64,000 bases of DNA from Alphaproteobacteria bacterium (GCA_024743275.1 JANSWW010000014.1:20740-84739), one strand, 5' to 3'. Shown: positions 54,902 through 63,820, counted from the stretch's first letter. Made by a program: numbers and translations. The notes: generated by a model from the sequence alone, not told the origin.

Positions 54902-55585
54902 TCACCGGGCTTCTCCCGTCAGCCCCAACAGTGCCGGCAGGTCCGATAGATCGCCGATCGCGTGATAGCCGTACTCCGGATTGCCGGGGCCGTGACCCCG
55001 GTCGACGAACACTCTCCGCCCGAAACCCAGATCGTGGGCCGACATCAGGTCGTATCGCAGGCTGGACGAGACATGCATGACCTCCTCGGGACCACAGCCG
55101 AGCATGTCCAGCATGTATTCGAAGGCGCGCAGGCGCGGCTTGTAGGCCTGCGCCTGTTCGGCCGTGTATACGGCGTGGAAGGGGGCTCCCAACAGCTGGA
55201 CATTGCTGTGGATCTGGTTGTCGGCGGCGTTCGAGAGGATCACCAGCGGGAACTCGGCCGCCAGCCGCGCGAGTGGCACCGGGACGTCCGAGTGCGGTCC
55301 CCAGGTGGGGACCGCCTCGACGATACGGTCGGCATCGCGCGGGTCGTAGCGCATGTCCCAGCGCCGGCAGGTCCGCTCCAGCGCGGTGGCCAGAACCTGC
55401 GGATAGGGCTTCCAGGCGCCCAGCACCTCGTCGAACCGATAGGCGGTGAAATCCGCCAGAAAGGCATCCATCCGCTCCGGGGCCACCCGGTTTTTCATGA
55501 GGCGGCGCGTCAGAGGCCCGATCTCGAAGTCGGTCAAGGTTCCGTAGCAATCGAAGCTGATAAAACGGGGAAGACCTCGTCGCAT
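54902..55585 (-). CDS. HAD hydrolase, haloacid dehalogenase type II
   Basis: A 227-residue HAD protein. Motif I is FISFDCYGTLTDFEIG with nucleophile Asp and Tyr in FDCYGTL, typical of type II haloacid dehalogenases; motif II VILSNAADNQI, motif III lysine in QAYKPRLRAF, motif IV MHVSSSLRYDLMSAHDLG. The motif IV region has Ser-Ser in place of the more usual His/Asp pattern. First gene of the minus-strand unit that runs to 52151. Confidence 0.85.
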   Translation of the reverse strand: MRRGLPRFISFDCYGTLTDFEIGPLTRRLMKNRVAPERMDAFLADFTAYRFDEVLGAWKPYPQVLATALERTCRRWDMRYDPRDADRIVEAVPTWGPHSDVPVPLARLAAEFPLVILSNAADNQIHSNVQLLGAPFHAVYTAEQAQAYKPRLRAFEYMLDMLGCGPEEVMHVSSSLRYDLMSAHDLGFGRRVFVDRGHGPGNPEYGYHAIGDLSDLPALLGLTGEAR

Positions 55586-55632
55586 GACCGCTTTCCATCA
55601 TCGTGAGGCGGGGATGGTCTCGCCAAATTGTA

Positions 55633-55648
55633 AGATTGTCAACAATCT
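55633..55648. promoter_or_regulatory. Palindromic operator candidate for the GntR regulator
   Basis: AGATTGT-CA-ACAATCT is a perfect seven-base inverted repeat with a two-base centre and contains TTGTCAACAA, close to FCD-type GntR sites. It lies 48-63 bases upstream of the HAD gene that heads the GntR operon. Confidence 0.6.
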
Positions 55649-55709
55649 GAATACTGTCTTTGGGCGGGCACCGAAAGACCCGGCGGATCTCTCATGGCGT
55701 TGCGGGTGC

Positions 55710-56252
55710 TTAGCCGCCGTCCGGGTTGCTTTGGTCTCCCGTGCCTTGGTCAGGCGGCGAGGTGACCGTCGTGGGCGTCGGTAGGCTCTCCGGTGGGGCG
55801 TCCCACCCGTAATGCGAGGCCGCGGGTGTAACAGGATCCTCCGAGATGGCCTTCTGAAGCGCCTCGGCAATGTAGGGGACCGTCGGAGCCGGAAGCGCCT
55901 CGCGGGGGAAGAACCCGATGGCCGTGCATTTCTCCGGTTCCAGATTGCATGGTTCGCCGTCCCAGGTCTCGGCCGTCAGGAAGACATCGACCGTGACCCT
56001 CTCCGGGCTGCGCCGGTGCATGACATGGGCGAGGCGCCAGGCATCGGGCCGGACGGTGACCCCGATCTCCTCCGTCATCTCGCGGCTGGCCGCGGCCAAA
56101 AGGGGCTCGTCCTCGTCCACATGGCCGGCGGGCAGGGACCAATAGCCGTCCGCGAATCCTGTCCCGGCCCGCTGGCTCATCAACACCTCCCCGTCCCGGA
56201 TCAGGATGCCGTAAACCGCGAGGAAGGGGCGTTGGCGTTGGGGCGAGCTCAT
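55710..56252 (-). CDS. Nudix hydrolase
   Basis: A 180-residue pyrophosphohydrolase. The Nudix box is complete: GHVDEDEPLLAAASREMTEE followed by IGV. It hydrolyses a nucleoside diphosphate linked to some other group, substrate not identifiable. A 35-residue Pro/Thr-rich C-terminal tail (PPESLPTPTTVTSPPDQGTG) is unusual. It is separated from its neighbours by about 85-125 bases and appears monocistronic. Confidence 0.9.
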   Translation of the reverse strand: MSSPQRQRPFLAVYGILIRDGEVLMSQRAGTGFADGYWSLPAGHVDEDEPLLAAASREMTEEIGVTVRPDAWRLAHVMHRRSPERVTVDVFLTAETWDGEPCNLEPEKCTAIGFFPREALPAPTVPYIAEALQKAISEDPVTPAASHYGWDAPPESLPTPTTVTSPPDQGTGDQSNPDGG

Positions 56253-56336
56253 GCGGGGACTTTCGGAGAAACGGAGGCCGCTCAGCCTAGGCGGGCAACG
56301 GACCGGGCGACAAGGGCAGCGGACGGCGGTAGCGCT

Positions 56337-57263
56337 TCAACCCACGGCGCGTGAGGCGAGCGGAGCGAGATGGCCGCTCAAACTCGGCACGGCCGTGCCG
56401 CCGACGCGCAGGTCGGTGACGTCTTGCCCCGTGACCTCGATCTCATAGGTGATCCGGCTGGGCCGTCCGATCTCGGCCCCTTGGGCCGCGCAGAGACGCT
56501 GTGCCCTGGCCGGGATAAAGCCATGGGCCACGAGATGCCCGGTCAGTGCCCCGTTGGTGGTGCCCGAGGCCGGAACCTCCGGCACTCCGACGGCGGGGCA
56601 AAAGTCCCGTATGGCGAGGTCGTGGTCGTTGGCCCCGGGTGTCATGGCGAAGCAGGCCACCGTGTGGACGCCCGACGCCTCGCTGATCTCCTTCAGCGAC
56701 TGGAAATCGGGCCTCAGGGCCGCAAGACGATCGCCGTCGGGGAGATGAACGAAAAGATGCTTGAGACCCGCATCCGCTCCGGCAAGCTGCGCTTTCGTCT
56801 CCAAGAGCGCGGTGTCTACCCGGAGCGCCCGGGCCAGGGCCGTCCGGTCCACCTCGATATCGAGAAGCCGGGGCGGCGACAGGGCCATCATGACCCTGGC
56901 ACGGCCTTCCCGGGTCGATTCCACCGTGACCGGGATTTCGCCGGCCGGGACCGAGAGAACGAATTCCACCGGCCCTTCCGGATTCGCAGCATGAATATGG
57001 GTGAACAAGCCGACGGTGACATGGCCGCACATGGCGATCTCCGCCGTGGGCATGAAGAAGCGGCAGGCGATGCGATTGCCCTCCAGTCCGGTCACGAAGC
57101 CGGTGACCGGTGCGTTCACCTCCCGGGCGATCGCCTGCATGTCGTCGGTTGCCAGATCCGTGGCGTCGAGCACGAAGGCGCCGACATTGCCGCCGAAACG
57201 CGTCTCGGCGAAGCAGTCGTAGAGGAAGACCGGCAGACTGCCCTGATTGCCGCGCACCGTCAT
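56337..57263 (-). CDS. PhzF-family isomerase-like protein
   Basis: A 308-residue two-lobed PhzF fold. Landmarks are VFLYDCFAETRFGGNVGAFV, RFFMPTAEIAMCGHVTVGLF (GH of the active site kept) and FCPAVGVPEVPASGTTNGAL. In most members the last reads EDP(A/V)TGSA; here the Asp, a catalytic residue in PhzF, is Val and Gly-Ser is Gly-Thr, so chemistry may differ. ATG 57263 is chosen over an upstream in-frame start. Function unknown; may be an epimerase. Confidence 0.85.
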   Translation of the reverse strand: MTVRGNQGSLPVFLYDCFAETRFGGNVGAFVLDATDLATDDMQAIAREVNAPVTGFVTGLEGNRIACRFFMPTAEIAMCGHVTVGLFTHIHAANPEGPVEFVLSVPAGEIPVTVESTREGRARVMMALSPPRLLDIEVDRTALARALRVDTALLETKAQLAGADAGLKHLFVHLPDGDRLAALRPDFQSLKEISEASGVHTVACFAMTPGANDHDLAIRDFCPAVGVPEVPASGTTNGALTGHLVAHGFIPARAQRLCAAQGAEIGRPSRITYEIEVTGQDVTDLRVGGTAVPSLSGHLAPLASRAVG

Positions 57264-57347
57264 AGACCTATCCACCCAAAATCGCCTTGCACCAAGTCGC
57301 AGCGTCGCGCTGCGGGGGGGGGCGGTCAAGACGGATCGACGGGGATG

Positions 57348-58241
57348 CTAGGCCGCGCGGCGGAACCGTTCCGTCAAATGATGGATGTGCGCGGGCCCGA
57401 CCTCGCAGCAGCCGCCGATGATCGTGGCGCCCTTGGCGGCCCACGACTCGGCGAAATCCGCATAGGCGGCGGGCGTCAACTCCTCCCGCCGTTCCAGGAC
57501 ATCCACCGTCGTTCCGCCCACCAGGGCGTCGATGGACTTGAAACCGTTGGCGTAGGCCCCGAACGGCCGGCCCGAGTTTGCAAGGACATCGAGCCCGTGG
57601 GAGGTGGCTTCCGGCGTGGAGCAGTTGATCAGGACGGCCGACGCACCGCTCTCGACGACCGCGGGCACCGCCTCGTCCAAAGGCTCGCCCGAGCGCAGAC
57701 GCAGCCCGTCGCGGTCGTCGACGGTCAGCGCGGTCCACACCGGCAGGCCGGCGCCGGCGGCGGATTCCGTGGCCGCCCGCGCCTCGCGGATCGCCGACAT
57801 GGTTTCGCAGATGAAAAGGTCGACCCCCGCCGCCTGGGCGGCGACGACCTGGTCATAGGAGCGCCGGCATTCCGCGTCGTCCGGAATGTCGTGGATCAGA
57901 TAGCTGTTCACCAGTGGCGGCAGGCATCCGGCGATCCGCACCGGGCGGCCCACAATCTCCCGCGCGTCCCGCGCCAGGGCCACGGCCCGGCCTTGCAGGT
58001 CTTCGAGACTGTCCTCGATGCCGAACCGCTCCAGGCGTCTCGGGGTGAGCGTGTAGCTGTTTACGGTGATCACTTCGGCGCCCGCCCGGATGAAATCGGC
58101 GTGGACGTCCCGAACGAGGTCGGGCGCGTCGAGCAGAACCTGTCCGGACCAGAACCCGGTCGGCGCCCCGGGCCGCCGGCGAACCAATTCCTGTCCCATC
58201 CCGCCGTCGAGCAGGGTAAGGCCGTTGTGAAGCGCACTCAT
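57348..58241 (-). CDS. Homocysteine S-methyltransferase family protein
   Basis: A 297-residue zinc-dependent methyltransferase of the MmuM/BHMT N-terminal type. LLDGGMGQELVRRR at the start, Zn-binding cysteines in VLINCSTPEA and GGCCEVGPAHIHHL, and VITVNSYTLTPRRLERFG are family features. It moves a methyl group to homocysteine from a donor such as S-methylmethionine, a betaine or dimethylsulfoniopropionate. Given the betaine-like enzymes elsewhere in the window, a methylated amine or sulfonium donor is reasonable but unproven. Confidence 0.88.
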   Translation of the reverse strand: MSALHNGLTLLDGGMGQELVRRRPGAPTGFWSGQVLLDAPDLVRDVHADFIRAGAEVITVNSYTLTPRRLERFGIEDSLEDLQGRAVALARDAREIVGRPVRIAGCLPPLVNSYLIHDIPDDAECRRSYDQVVAAQAAGVDLFICETMSAIREARAATESAAGAGLPVWTALTVDDRDGLRLRSGEPLDEAVPAVVESGASAVLINCSTPEATSHGLDVLANSGRPFGAYANGFKSIDALVGGTTVDVLERREELTPAAYADFAESWAAKGATIIGGCCEVGPAHIHHLTERFRRAA

Positions 58242-58589
58242 CGGCGGTCTCGTCCCTATGATTGTCTTTGTTGTGTGAGACGGATTTGGCTGAGCCACGT
58301 CGGAATTCAACCCCGTCTGCGGGGCGATTGCGTCGAAAGGGGCTCGGTCGGCGGCGCGTGCCCGCCGAAACCGATCCGAAAAGCGCTCCGTGGCCGGGAT
58401 ATCGGGACCCATGGGGAAAGGATGTCGCACAATTCCGAGGATGGCAGGATCGATAGTATATCTCGTTAGGGTACAAGCTTTTTTTATTCGGACGCCAAAA
58501 TAACCTTAGTATTAAGTCAACTTTTCTAAATCTATAGATATAAATATAGCCTTTTGGTTATGAAAATTGGTTGATTTTTAAGTATATCT

Positions 58590-58603
58590 TTGACGGAGAT
58601 CAA
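58590..58603. promoter_or_regulatory. FNR/FixK-like box upstream of the CheB-CheR kinase
   Basis: TTGACGGAGATCAA matches TTGAT-N4-ATCAA at nine of ten positions and sits inside the longer inverted repeat CTTTGA-N6-TCAAAG (58588-58605). Its centre is 42 bases before the start codon, so unless the leader is very short it would act as a repressor site or overlap the start site. Confidence 0.4.
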
Positions 58604-58607
58604 AGAG

Positions 58608-58621
58608 CGTTGCGCGCAACG
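58608..58621. promoter_or_regulatory. 14-base perfect palindrome before the kinase start
   Basis: CGTTGCGCGCAACG is fully self-complementary and ends next to the GGAG ribosome site (58621-58624). It could be an operator or could form a hairpin that affects translation. Confidence 0.4.
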
Positions 58622-58638
58622 GAGCACAATCTCGGCCG

Positions 58639-61600
58639 ATGGGTGAAGACAGCAAAAACATCTCGCATATCGTCTGCGTCGGGGCATCGGCCGGCGGGCT
58701 GGAGGCACTGATCGCCTTCGTCTCGGTGCTGGACGCTTCCTTTCCCGCACCAATCGTCATCGCCCAGCATCTCTCCCCGACTCATCGCAGCCTCCTGACG
58801 CCTCTCATTCAGCGCAGTTCCAAGATCCCGATCCGCGAGATCAAGGACGGCGACGCTCTGCTGCCGGGCACGGTCTTCATCACGCCCGAGAATGCCGACG
58901 CATCCATCGACGGCGATCGGATCCACCTTCGGCCGATCGGCGGGAAGCCCGGCCCGCATCCCTCGGTCAACAATCTGTTCGCGTCGGCGGCCGACAGCTG
59001 GGGGCTGGGCGCGATTGGGATCGTGTTCTCCGGAACCGGTTCGGACGGCTCCCTGGGGGCGGCGAAGATCGATGACGCGGGCGGCTTGGTCCTGGTCCAG
59101 GACGAGGATTCGGCCAAGTACTGGAGCATGCCGAAATCGGTCATCGACGCCGGCTTCGCCCGAAGCATCGCGCCGCCGGAAATCATCGCCAATCAGGTGA
59201 TCGAATATGTGACCCAGGGCGAGTTCAAGGATCCCACGCCCGACACCACGGATGATTCCGCGCTTGCGGATATTCTGCGCTATGCGGAGCAACATCTCGC
59301 CTTCTCGATCTCCAACTACAAATCGCCCACCGTCATGCGGCGGATCGGCTCTCGGATGGCCGCCTTGGGATGCCGGGATCTGGAGCAGTACAGCGAGGTT
59401 TTTCAATCGGACCCGTTGGAGGGTGCCAACCTGATCCAGGCTCTGCTGATTCCGGTGACCAGCTTCTTCCGGGATAGCGACGCCTTTGACGCGCTTAGGA
59501 AAACGCTTGAGGCGCATCTTCCCGAAACCATCGAACGGCGCGGGCAGTTCCGGGTCTGGGTGCCGGGCTGTTGTACCGGGGAGGAAGCCTATTCCATCGC
59601 CATGATCATCGACGAGATCTGCCGTGAGGCGGATCTCGACGCGCCGATCAACATCTTCGCGACCGACCTGTCGGAGGTCTTTGTCGATCGGGCCCGAAAA
59701 GGCTTCTATTCGATGGAGCAGGTGGTCGACCTGTCGCCGGAAAGACTGGATCGGCATTTCGAGAGAGTGGCGAACGGCTACCGGGTGGTTCAGCGCTTGC
59801 GGGACCGTATCGTCTTCGCGAACCACGACATACTGCGCAGCACGCCGTTCCTGCATATCGATCTTCTCAGTTGCCGCAATCTCCTGATCTATTTCCAGCA
59901 GACGGCCCAACAGTCGGCTTTGCGGACCATTTCGTCCGCCCTCGAACTCAACGGGTTGCTGTTCCTCGGGCGGTCCGAGACCTGCGGCGAGGCCGAGCGG
60001 CTCTACGACGAGGTTTCCCGGAAGGCCCGGATCTACCGGAAGATGGACGACGACGTGCGCGGCGGCGTACCGGCGGACAGATTGGCGGACAGAGCGGCGG
60101 GTGGTCGGCTCGGCCCTCCCTTCCGCGCCAGCAGGCCGCTGCGCCAAAGCCGGGCCCGGACCAACCAGGACCTGCTCCACTGGGAGATCGTCCAGAAGGC
60201 GCCACCGACCTTTCTCGTGAACCGGGACGACGTGGTGGAGAATGTCGCCGGGGATACCAAGAACCTCGTCCATATCGCCACCGGTCCCTATTCCGGAAGC
60301 CTGTTCGCCCTGATCCCGGAGGCGCTTCAGCTCCAGACCCGGGTCGCGCTGGCGGAGGCGAGACGGGACGGGGAGACAAAGGAGACCTCGGCCGTTCGGA
60401 TCTCGGCGGAGGGGCAGGAGACGGTCTGGTGGAAGATCAAGGCCCATCCCCTGGAGGGGGACGTGGCGCGGCACATGGTCGTCGTCACCTTCGAACGCCA
60501 GATCGTCCCCCACAAGTCCACGGACAAGTCCGATTATCAGGAAGGCCTCAACGCCGAATTCAACGAGGCGACCACCGAGATCTATCAGGAGTTGGCGGAT
60601 ACCCGCGCCCATCTCAAGACGGTGATCGAAGAGCTCGAGGTCGCCAACGAGGAACTGCAGGCGGCGAACGAGGAGCTTCTATCCTCGAACGAGGAGTTCC
60701 AGGCGACGAATGAGGAGCTCGAGACGGCCAATGAAGAGCTTCAAGCCACCAATGAGGAGCTTGAGACCGTCAACGACGAGCTTTCCGTCAAGAATGCCGA
60801 GGTGGGCGAACTGAATGCCGATCTGCTCGGTGTTCTGGAGAGCATCAGCAGTCCGATTTTCGTGTTCGACACCAACGACAACCTGAAATCCGCCAATTCC
60901 GCCGCGGCGACCTTCTATCGGGGGCTGACCGGCGATCCGGCGCTGACAAGTCTCATGGAACTGATCGACGCCGTCGAGGAACCCCGGTTGCTCCGGCATT
61001 TCCGCAAGATCGCCAAGGACGGCGGCAGGGCAACCCCCCTGACGCTGGCCGTCGGCAAGAAGTCCTACAGCGTTCAGATGTCGATCTGGCGGGATAAATC
61101 CCACGACGGCCGGATCGCCGCCAAGGTGGTGTTGCTGCAAGACATCACGGACCTCGTCAAGGCGACCGAATCGGTCGAAGCCCAGAACCGGGCGCTCAGC
61201 ATCTCCGAGTTCCGCCAACATGCCATCCTCGACGGCGTCGACGAGCATCTGGCCCTGGTCGACCAGACCGGGACGATCATCGCGGTGAATTCCTCCTGGG
61301 CGAAATTCGCCGCCTTGAACTCCGGGGATCCGGCGCGGACCGGGGTCGGAGTCAACTATCTACAGGTTTGCCGGAACGCGGCCGGCGCCTGTTCCGAGGA
61401 GGCCTGGGGCGTCGCCGATATGATCGAGACGGCCCTGCGCGAACCGGATTATCGAAAGTCCATGGAATACCCGTGCCATTCCCCGGGCGAGGAACGCTGG
61501 TTCAACTGTACGGTCTCCAGTTTCCATCATGAGGATGCGCGTTACGCGGTTGTCGTCCACTCCAACATCACCTCCCTTAGGACCACCTCGGACGGCCTCA

Positions 61601-62223
61601 AGAGCGCGCTCGACGAGAAGGAAACGTTGATCCAGGAGATCCACCACCGGGTGAAGAACAATCTCCAGGTCATCGCAAGCCTGATGCATCTGCAAAAGGA
61701 GACGATCGAGTCCGTGGACGGCAAGCGGATCATCTCCGACATGCAGCGGCGGGTCGAGGTCATGGCTCAGCTCTACGCGACCTTGTACGAGTCCGATAAC
61801 CTGCTTCTGGTCGACATGCGGGAATACCTTCAGTCCGTTCTGGACAACGCGGTCTATTTCGCCGGGGGACTGTCGGACGGGATCGAGGTGGCGCTATCGA
61901 TCGACGATATCGAGTTGGAGATGAAACGCGCGATGACCTGCGCGCAGATCATGAGCGAGCTGGTCTCCAATTGTCTGAAACATGCCTTCCCGGACGGAAA
62001 GGGGACCATTTCGGTTTCGTTCGCCAGGGCCGAAGACGGCCGGTTGCGCCTCAGCGTGGCCGATGACGGTATCGGGCTCCCCGACGGGTTCGACGAAACC
62101 CGGTGCAAGAGCCTTGGCATCCGTCTCATCGGGGCCCTGGTGACCCAACTCGGTGGGACGAAAGAGACGGTCGTCTCCAAGGGGACCCGAGTGAGCATCG
62201 AATTTGGAGAAAACAAGAAATGA
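58639..62223 (+). CDS. CheB-CheR-PAS-HisKA_2 fusion sensor kinase
   Basis: A 1194-residue soluble protein. Residues 1-190 are a CheB methylesterase with its triad Ser17 (GASAGG), His44 and Asp136 (SGTGSDG). About 205-455 is a CheR methyltransferase (FFRDSDAFDAL, VPGCCTGEEAYSIAM, CRNLLIYF). Near 663-717 a coiled coil repeats EE-L-x-x-x-NEE. Two PAS-like domains follow, then the phosphorylated helix LIQEIHHRVKNNLQVIASLM near residue 1000 and an ATPase domain (ELVSNCLKHAFPDG, DDGIGLPDGFDE). The receiver gene overlaps its stop. No chemoreceptor or CheW is nearby. Confidence 0.93.
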   Translation: MGEDSKNISHIVCVGASAGGLEALIAFVSVLDASFPAPIVIAQHLSPTHRSLLTPLIQRSSKIPIREIKDGDALLPGTVFITPENADASIDGDRIHLRPIGGKPGPHPSVNNLFASAADSWGLGAIGIVFSGTGSDGSLGAAKIDDAGGLVLVQDEDSAKYWSMPKSVIDAGFARSIAPPEIIANQVIEYVTQGEFKDPTPDTTDDSALADILRYAEQHLAFSISNYKSPTVMRRIGSRMAALGCRDLEQYSEVFQSDPLEGANLIQALLIPVTSFFRDSDAFDALRKTLEAHLPETIERRGQFRVWVPGCCTGEEAYSIAMIIDEICREADLDAPINIFATDLSEVFVDRARKGFYSMEQVVDLSPERLDRHFERVANGYRVVQRLRDRIVFANHDILRSTPFLHIDLLSCRNLLIYFQQTAQQSALRTISSALELNGLLFLGRSETCGEAERLYDEVSRKARIYRKMDDDVRGGVPADRLADRAAGGRLGPPFRASRPLRQSRARTNQDLLHWEIVQKAPPTFLVNRDDVVENVAGDTKNLVHIATGPYSGSLFALIPEALQLQTRVALAEARRDGETKETSAVRISAEGQETVWWKIKAHPLEGDVARHMVVVTFERQIVPHKSTDKSDYQEGLNAEFNEATTEIYQELADTRAHLKTVIEELEVANEELQAANEELLSSNEEFQATNEELETANEELQATNEELETVNDELSVKNAEVGELNADLLGVLESISSPIFVFDTNDNLKSANSAAATFYRGLTGDPALTSLMELIDAVEEPRLLRHFRKIAKDGGRATPLTLAVGKKSYSVQMSIWRDKSHDGRIAAKVVLLQDITDLVKATESVEAQNRALSISEFRQHAILDGVDEHLALVDQTGTIIAVNSSWAKFAALNSGDPARTGVGVNYLQVCRNAAGACSEEAWGVADMIETALREPDYRKSMEYPCHSPGEERWFNCTVSSFHHEDARYAVVVHSNITSLRTTSDGLKSALDEKETLIQEIHHRVKNNLQVIASLMHLQKETIESVDGKRIISDMQRRVEVMAQLYATLYESDNLLLVDMREYLQSVLDNAVYFAGGLSDGIEVALSIDDIELEMKRAMTCAQIMSELVSNCLKHAFPDGKGTISVSFARAEDGRLRLSVADDGIGLPDGFDETRCKSLGIRLIGALVTQLGGTKETVVSKGTRVSIEFGENKK

Positions 62224-62627
62224 GTAAGGGGCGGGTTCTCATCGTCGAGGACGAGGCGATAACGGCCATGGACGAGCAAATGACCGTTGAGAGTTCCGGA
62301 TACGAGGTCGTGGGCATCGTCGATAGTGGAGAAGGCGCCGTGGAAGCGGCGAGAGACTTGAAGCCCGATGTCATTCTCATGGACATCACTTTGAAGGGCG
62401 ACATGGATGGCATGGAGGCGGCTTGGAAGATTCGGGAGAGGTTCGGCATCCCCGTTGTCTTTGTGACCGCCAGGGGAAACAAGCGGATCTACGACGCCGC
62501 CCACTACTCGGAGGAGGCGACCGGATACATCATAAAGCCCTTCGATCGGGACAAATTGGACCGTAATTTGGAAGCCGCCCTGGCCGGAGAGTTGAGCCCG
62601 CCCGACAACTGGAAGCCGATGAGCTAA
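62220..62627 (+). CDS. Single-domain response regulator
   Basis: A 135-residue receiver, phospho-acceptor Asp55 in VILMDITLKGDMDGMEAAWK, with Thr in FVTARGNKR and Lys in IIKPFDRDKL. ATG 62220 overlaps the stop of the fusion kinase (ATGA), so the kinase is its partner. It is closely similar end to end to the receiver at 37858-38265, and both end with GEL(S/T)PPD(N/D)W. No DNA-binding part is present, so it may act on the following HD-GYP protein. Confidence 0.93.
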   Translation: MSKGRVLIVEDEAITAMDEQMTVESSGYEVVGIVDSGEGAVEAARDLKPDVILMDITLKGDMDGMEAAWKIRERFGIPVVFVTARGNKRIYDAAHYSEEATGYIIKPFDRDKLDRNLEAALAGELSPPDNWKPMS

Positions 62628-62632
62628 CAGAC

Positions 62633-63820
62633 GTGGATCGCGCCGATCATATGCCGGGCGACCCTCCGGAGGGGCTGTTCGTCGCGAAGGACAGTTGGAG
62701 CACCTTTGCCCGCAGTCACTTCCTGACGGATCAGGAGGTGCTGCAGGGATTCCTGGACATCATCGTCGCGAAGACGGAAAGCCGGATCGGCTATTTCCAT
62801 TTCTATGATGCGGAGACCGAGGAGATCGGTCTCACCGTCTGGTCCAAGGAGGTCCTCAAGAACTGCCGGACGACCCATGTGAGCCACTACCCCCTTGCGT
62901 CCGCCGGGATCTGGGCCGACTGCATCCGGCACCATCGGGTCGTGATCCACAACGATTACGCCGCCGAGATCCACCGGCGCGGCCTGCCGGACGGGCATTT
63001 CCAGGTCTCGCGCCATATGAGCGCACCGATTCGGGAGAACGGCCGGACCGTTGCGATCCTGGGGGTCGGCAACAAGGACGTCCCCTATGCGGAAGGCGAT
63101 GCCGATCTACTCGCAAGAGAGCTGGAAGAGGGCTGGGGCCTGGTCCGGCGAAAGCTCCGGGAACGGGAAGAAATCCTGCGGGACCGGCGGAAGTTCTTCA
63201 ACAGCGTCGATCCGCTCGATCTCCTGGCCGATCTTATCGATACGATCGGCAGTGCGGTCGAACTGCGGGACGAATATACGAGCCATCATCAAACCAATGT
63301 CTCGACGATCTGCGATTTGATCGCCGTCGAGATGGCCTTGCCCGACTTCCAGCGTTTCGGGCTGAGGATCGGCGCGTCGATCCACGATATCGGAAAAATC
63401 GCCGTGCCGGCCGATATCCTCAGCAAACCGATCCGTTTGCTGCCGGCCGAGTTCGAGATTATCAAACATCATGCGCCCCAGGGCGCGCGGCTGTTTCGCC
63501 ATCTCAATCTGCCCTGGCCGATCGCGGATATGATCGGCCAGCATCACGAACGAATGGACGGGAGCGGCTATCCCGACGGGCTGGTCGGCGAGATGATCTG
63601 TCTTGAGGCCCGGATCATCGCCGTTGCCGACACCTTCGACGCCATGGTGTCCGACCGGCCCTACCGTCATGCCCCGGGATGGGATGCCGCCCTTGGCGTG
63701 CTGATGGCGGAGCGTGGGGTGAAGTTCGACCCCTATGTCGTCGATGCCTTTTTGAACACGCTTGAGGGCGAGGGCGAGGGCGAGGGCGGCCGGATCATTC
63801 GCGGGCTCTACGAGAGATAG
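62633..63820 (+). CDS. GAF-HD-GYP cyclic-di-GMP phosphodiesterase
   Basis: A 395-residue protein. The N-terminal GAF-like domain spans about 20-175 (SRIGYFHFYDAETEEIGLTV, SRHMSAPIRENGRTVAILGV). The HD-GYP domain follows with IGASIHDIGKIAVPADILSK, FEIIKHHAPQGARLF, GQHHERMDGSGYPDGLVGEM and VADTFDAMVSDRPYR, so all metal ligands are present. It should hydrolyse cyclic di-GMP. GTG 62633 lies five bases after the receiver stop. The C-terminus has a Glu-Gly repeat. It is likely the output of this three-gene signalling unit. Confidence 0.93.
   Translation: MDRADHMPGDPPEGLFVAKDSWSTFARSHFLTDQEVLQGFLDIIVAKTESRIGYFHFYDAETEEIGLTVWSKEVLKNCRTTHVSHYPLASAGIWADCIRHHRVVIHNDYAAEIHRRGLPDGHFQVSRHMSAPIRENGRTVAILGVGNKDVPYAEGDADLLARELEEGWGLVRRKLREREEILRDRRKFFNSVDPLDLLADLIDTIGSAVELRDEYTSHHQTNVSTICDLIAVEMALPDFQRFGLRIGASIHDIGKIAVPADILSKPIRLLPAEFEIIKHHAPQGARLFRHLNLPWPIADMIGQHHERMDGSGYPDGLVGEMICLEARIIAVADTFDAMVSDRPYRHAPGWDAALGVLMAERGVKFDPYVVDAFLNTLEGEGEGEGGRIIRGLYER
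63764..63787 (+). repeat. GAGGGC hexanucleotide repeat, four copies
   Basis: GAGGGC occurs four times in a row and encodes Glu-Gly units near the C-terminus of the HD-GYP protein. It keeps the frame and should be prone to copy-number change. Confidence 0.85.

Larger units (their letters stand above)
58242..58638. other. Intergenic region with strongly AT-rich leader
   Basis: 397 bases between divergent genes. The left part (58242-58440) has ordinary base composition and no convincing gene. From about 58455 to 58600 the DNA turns strikingly AT-rich (runs such as CTATAGATATAAATATAG), unlike anything else in the window, then returns to high GC. The AT-rich part is next to the FNR-like box and palindrome described separately and probably serves as promoter or protein-bound (H-NS/MucR-like) DNA for the signalling operon. 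Confidence 0.6.
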
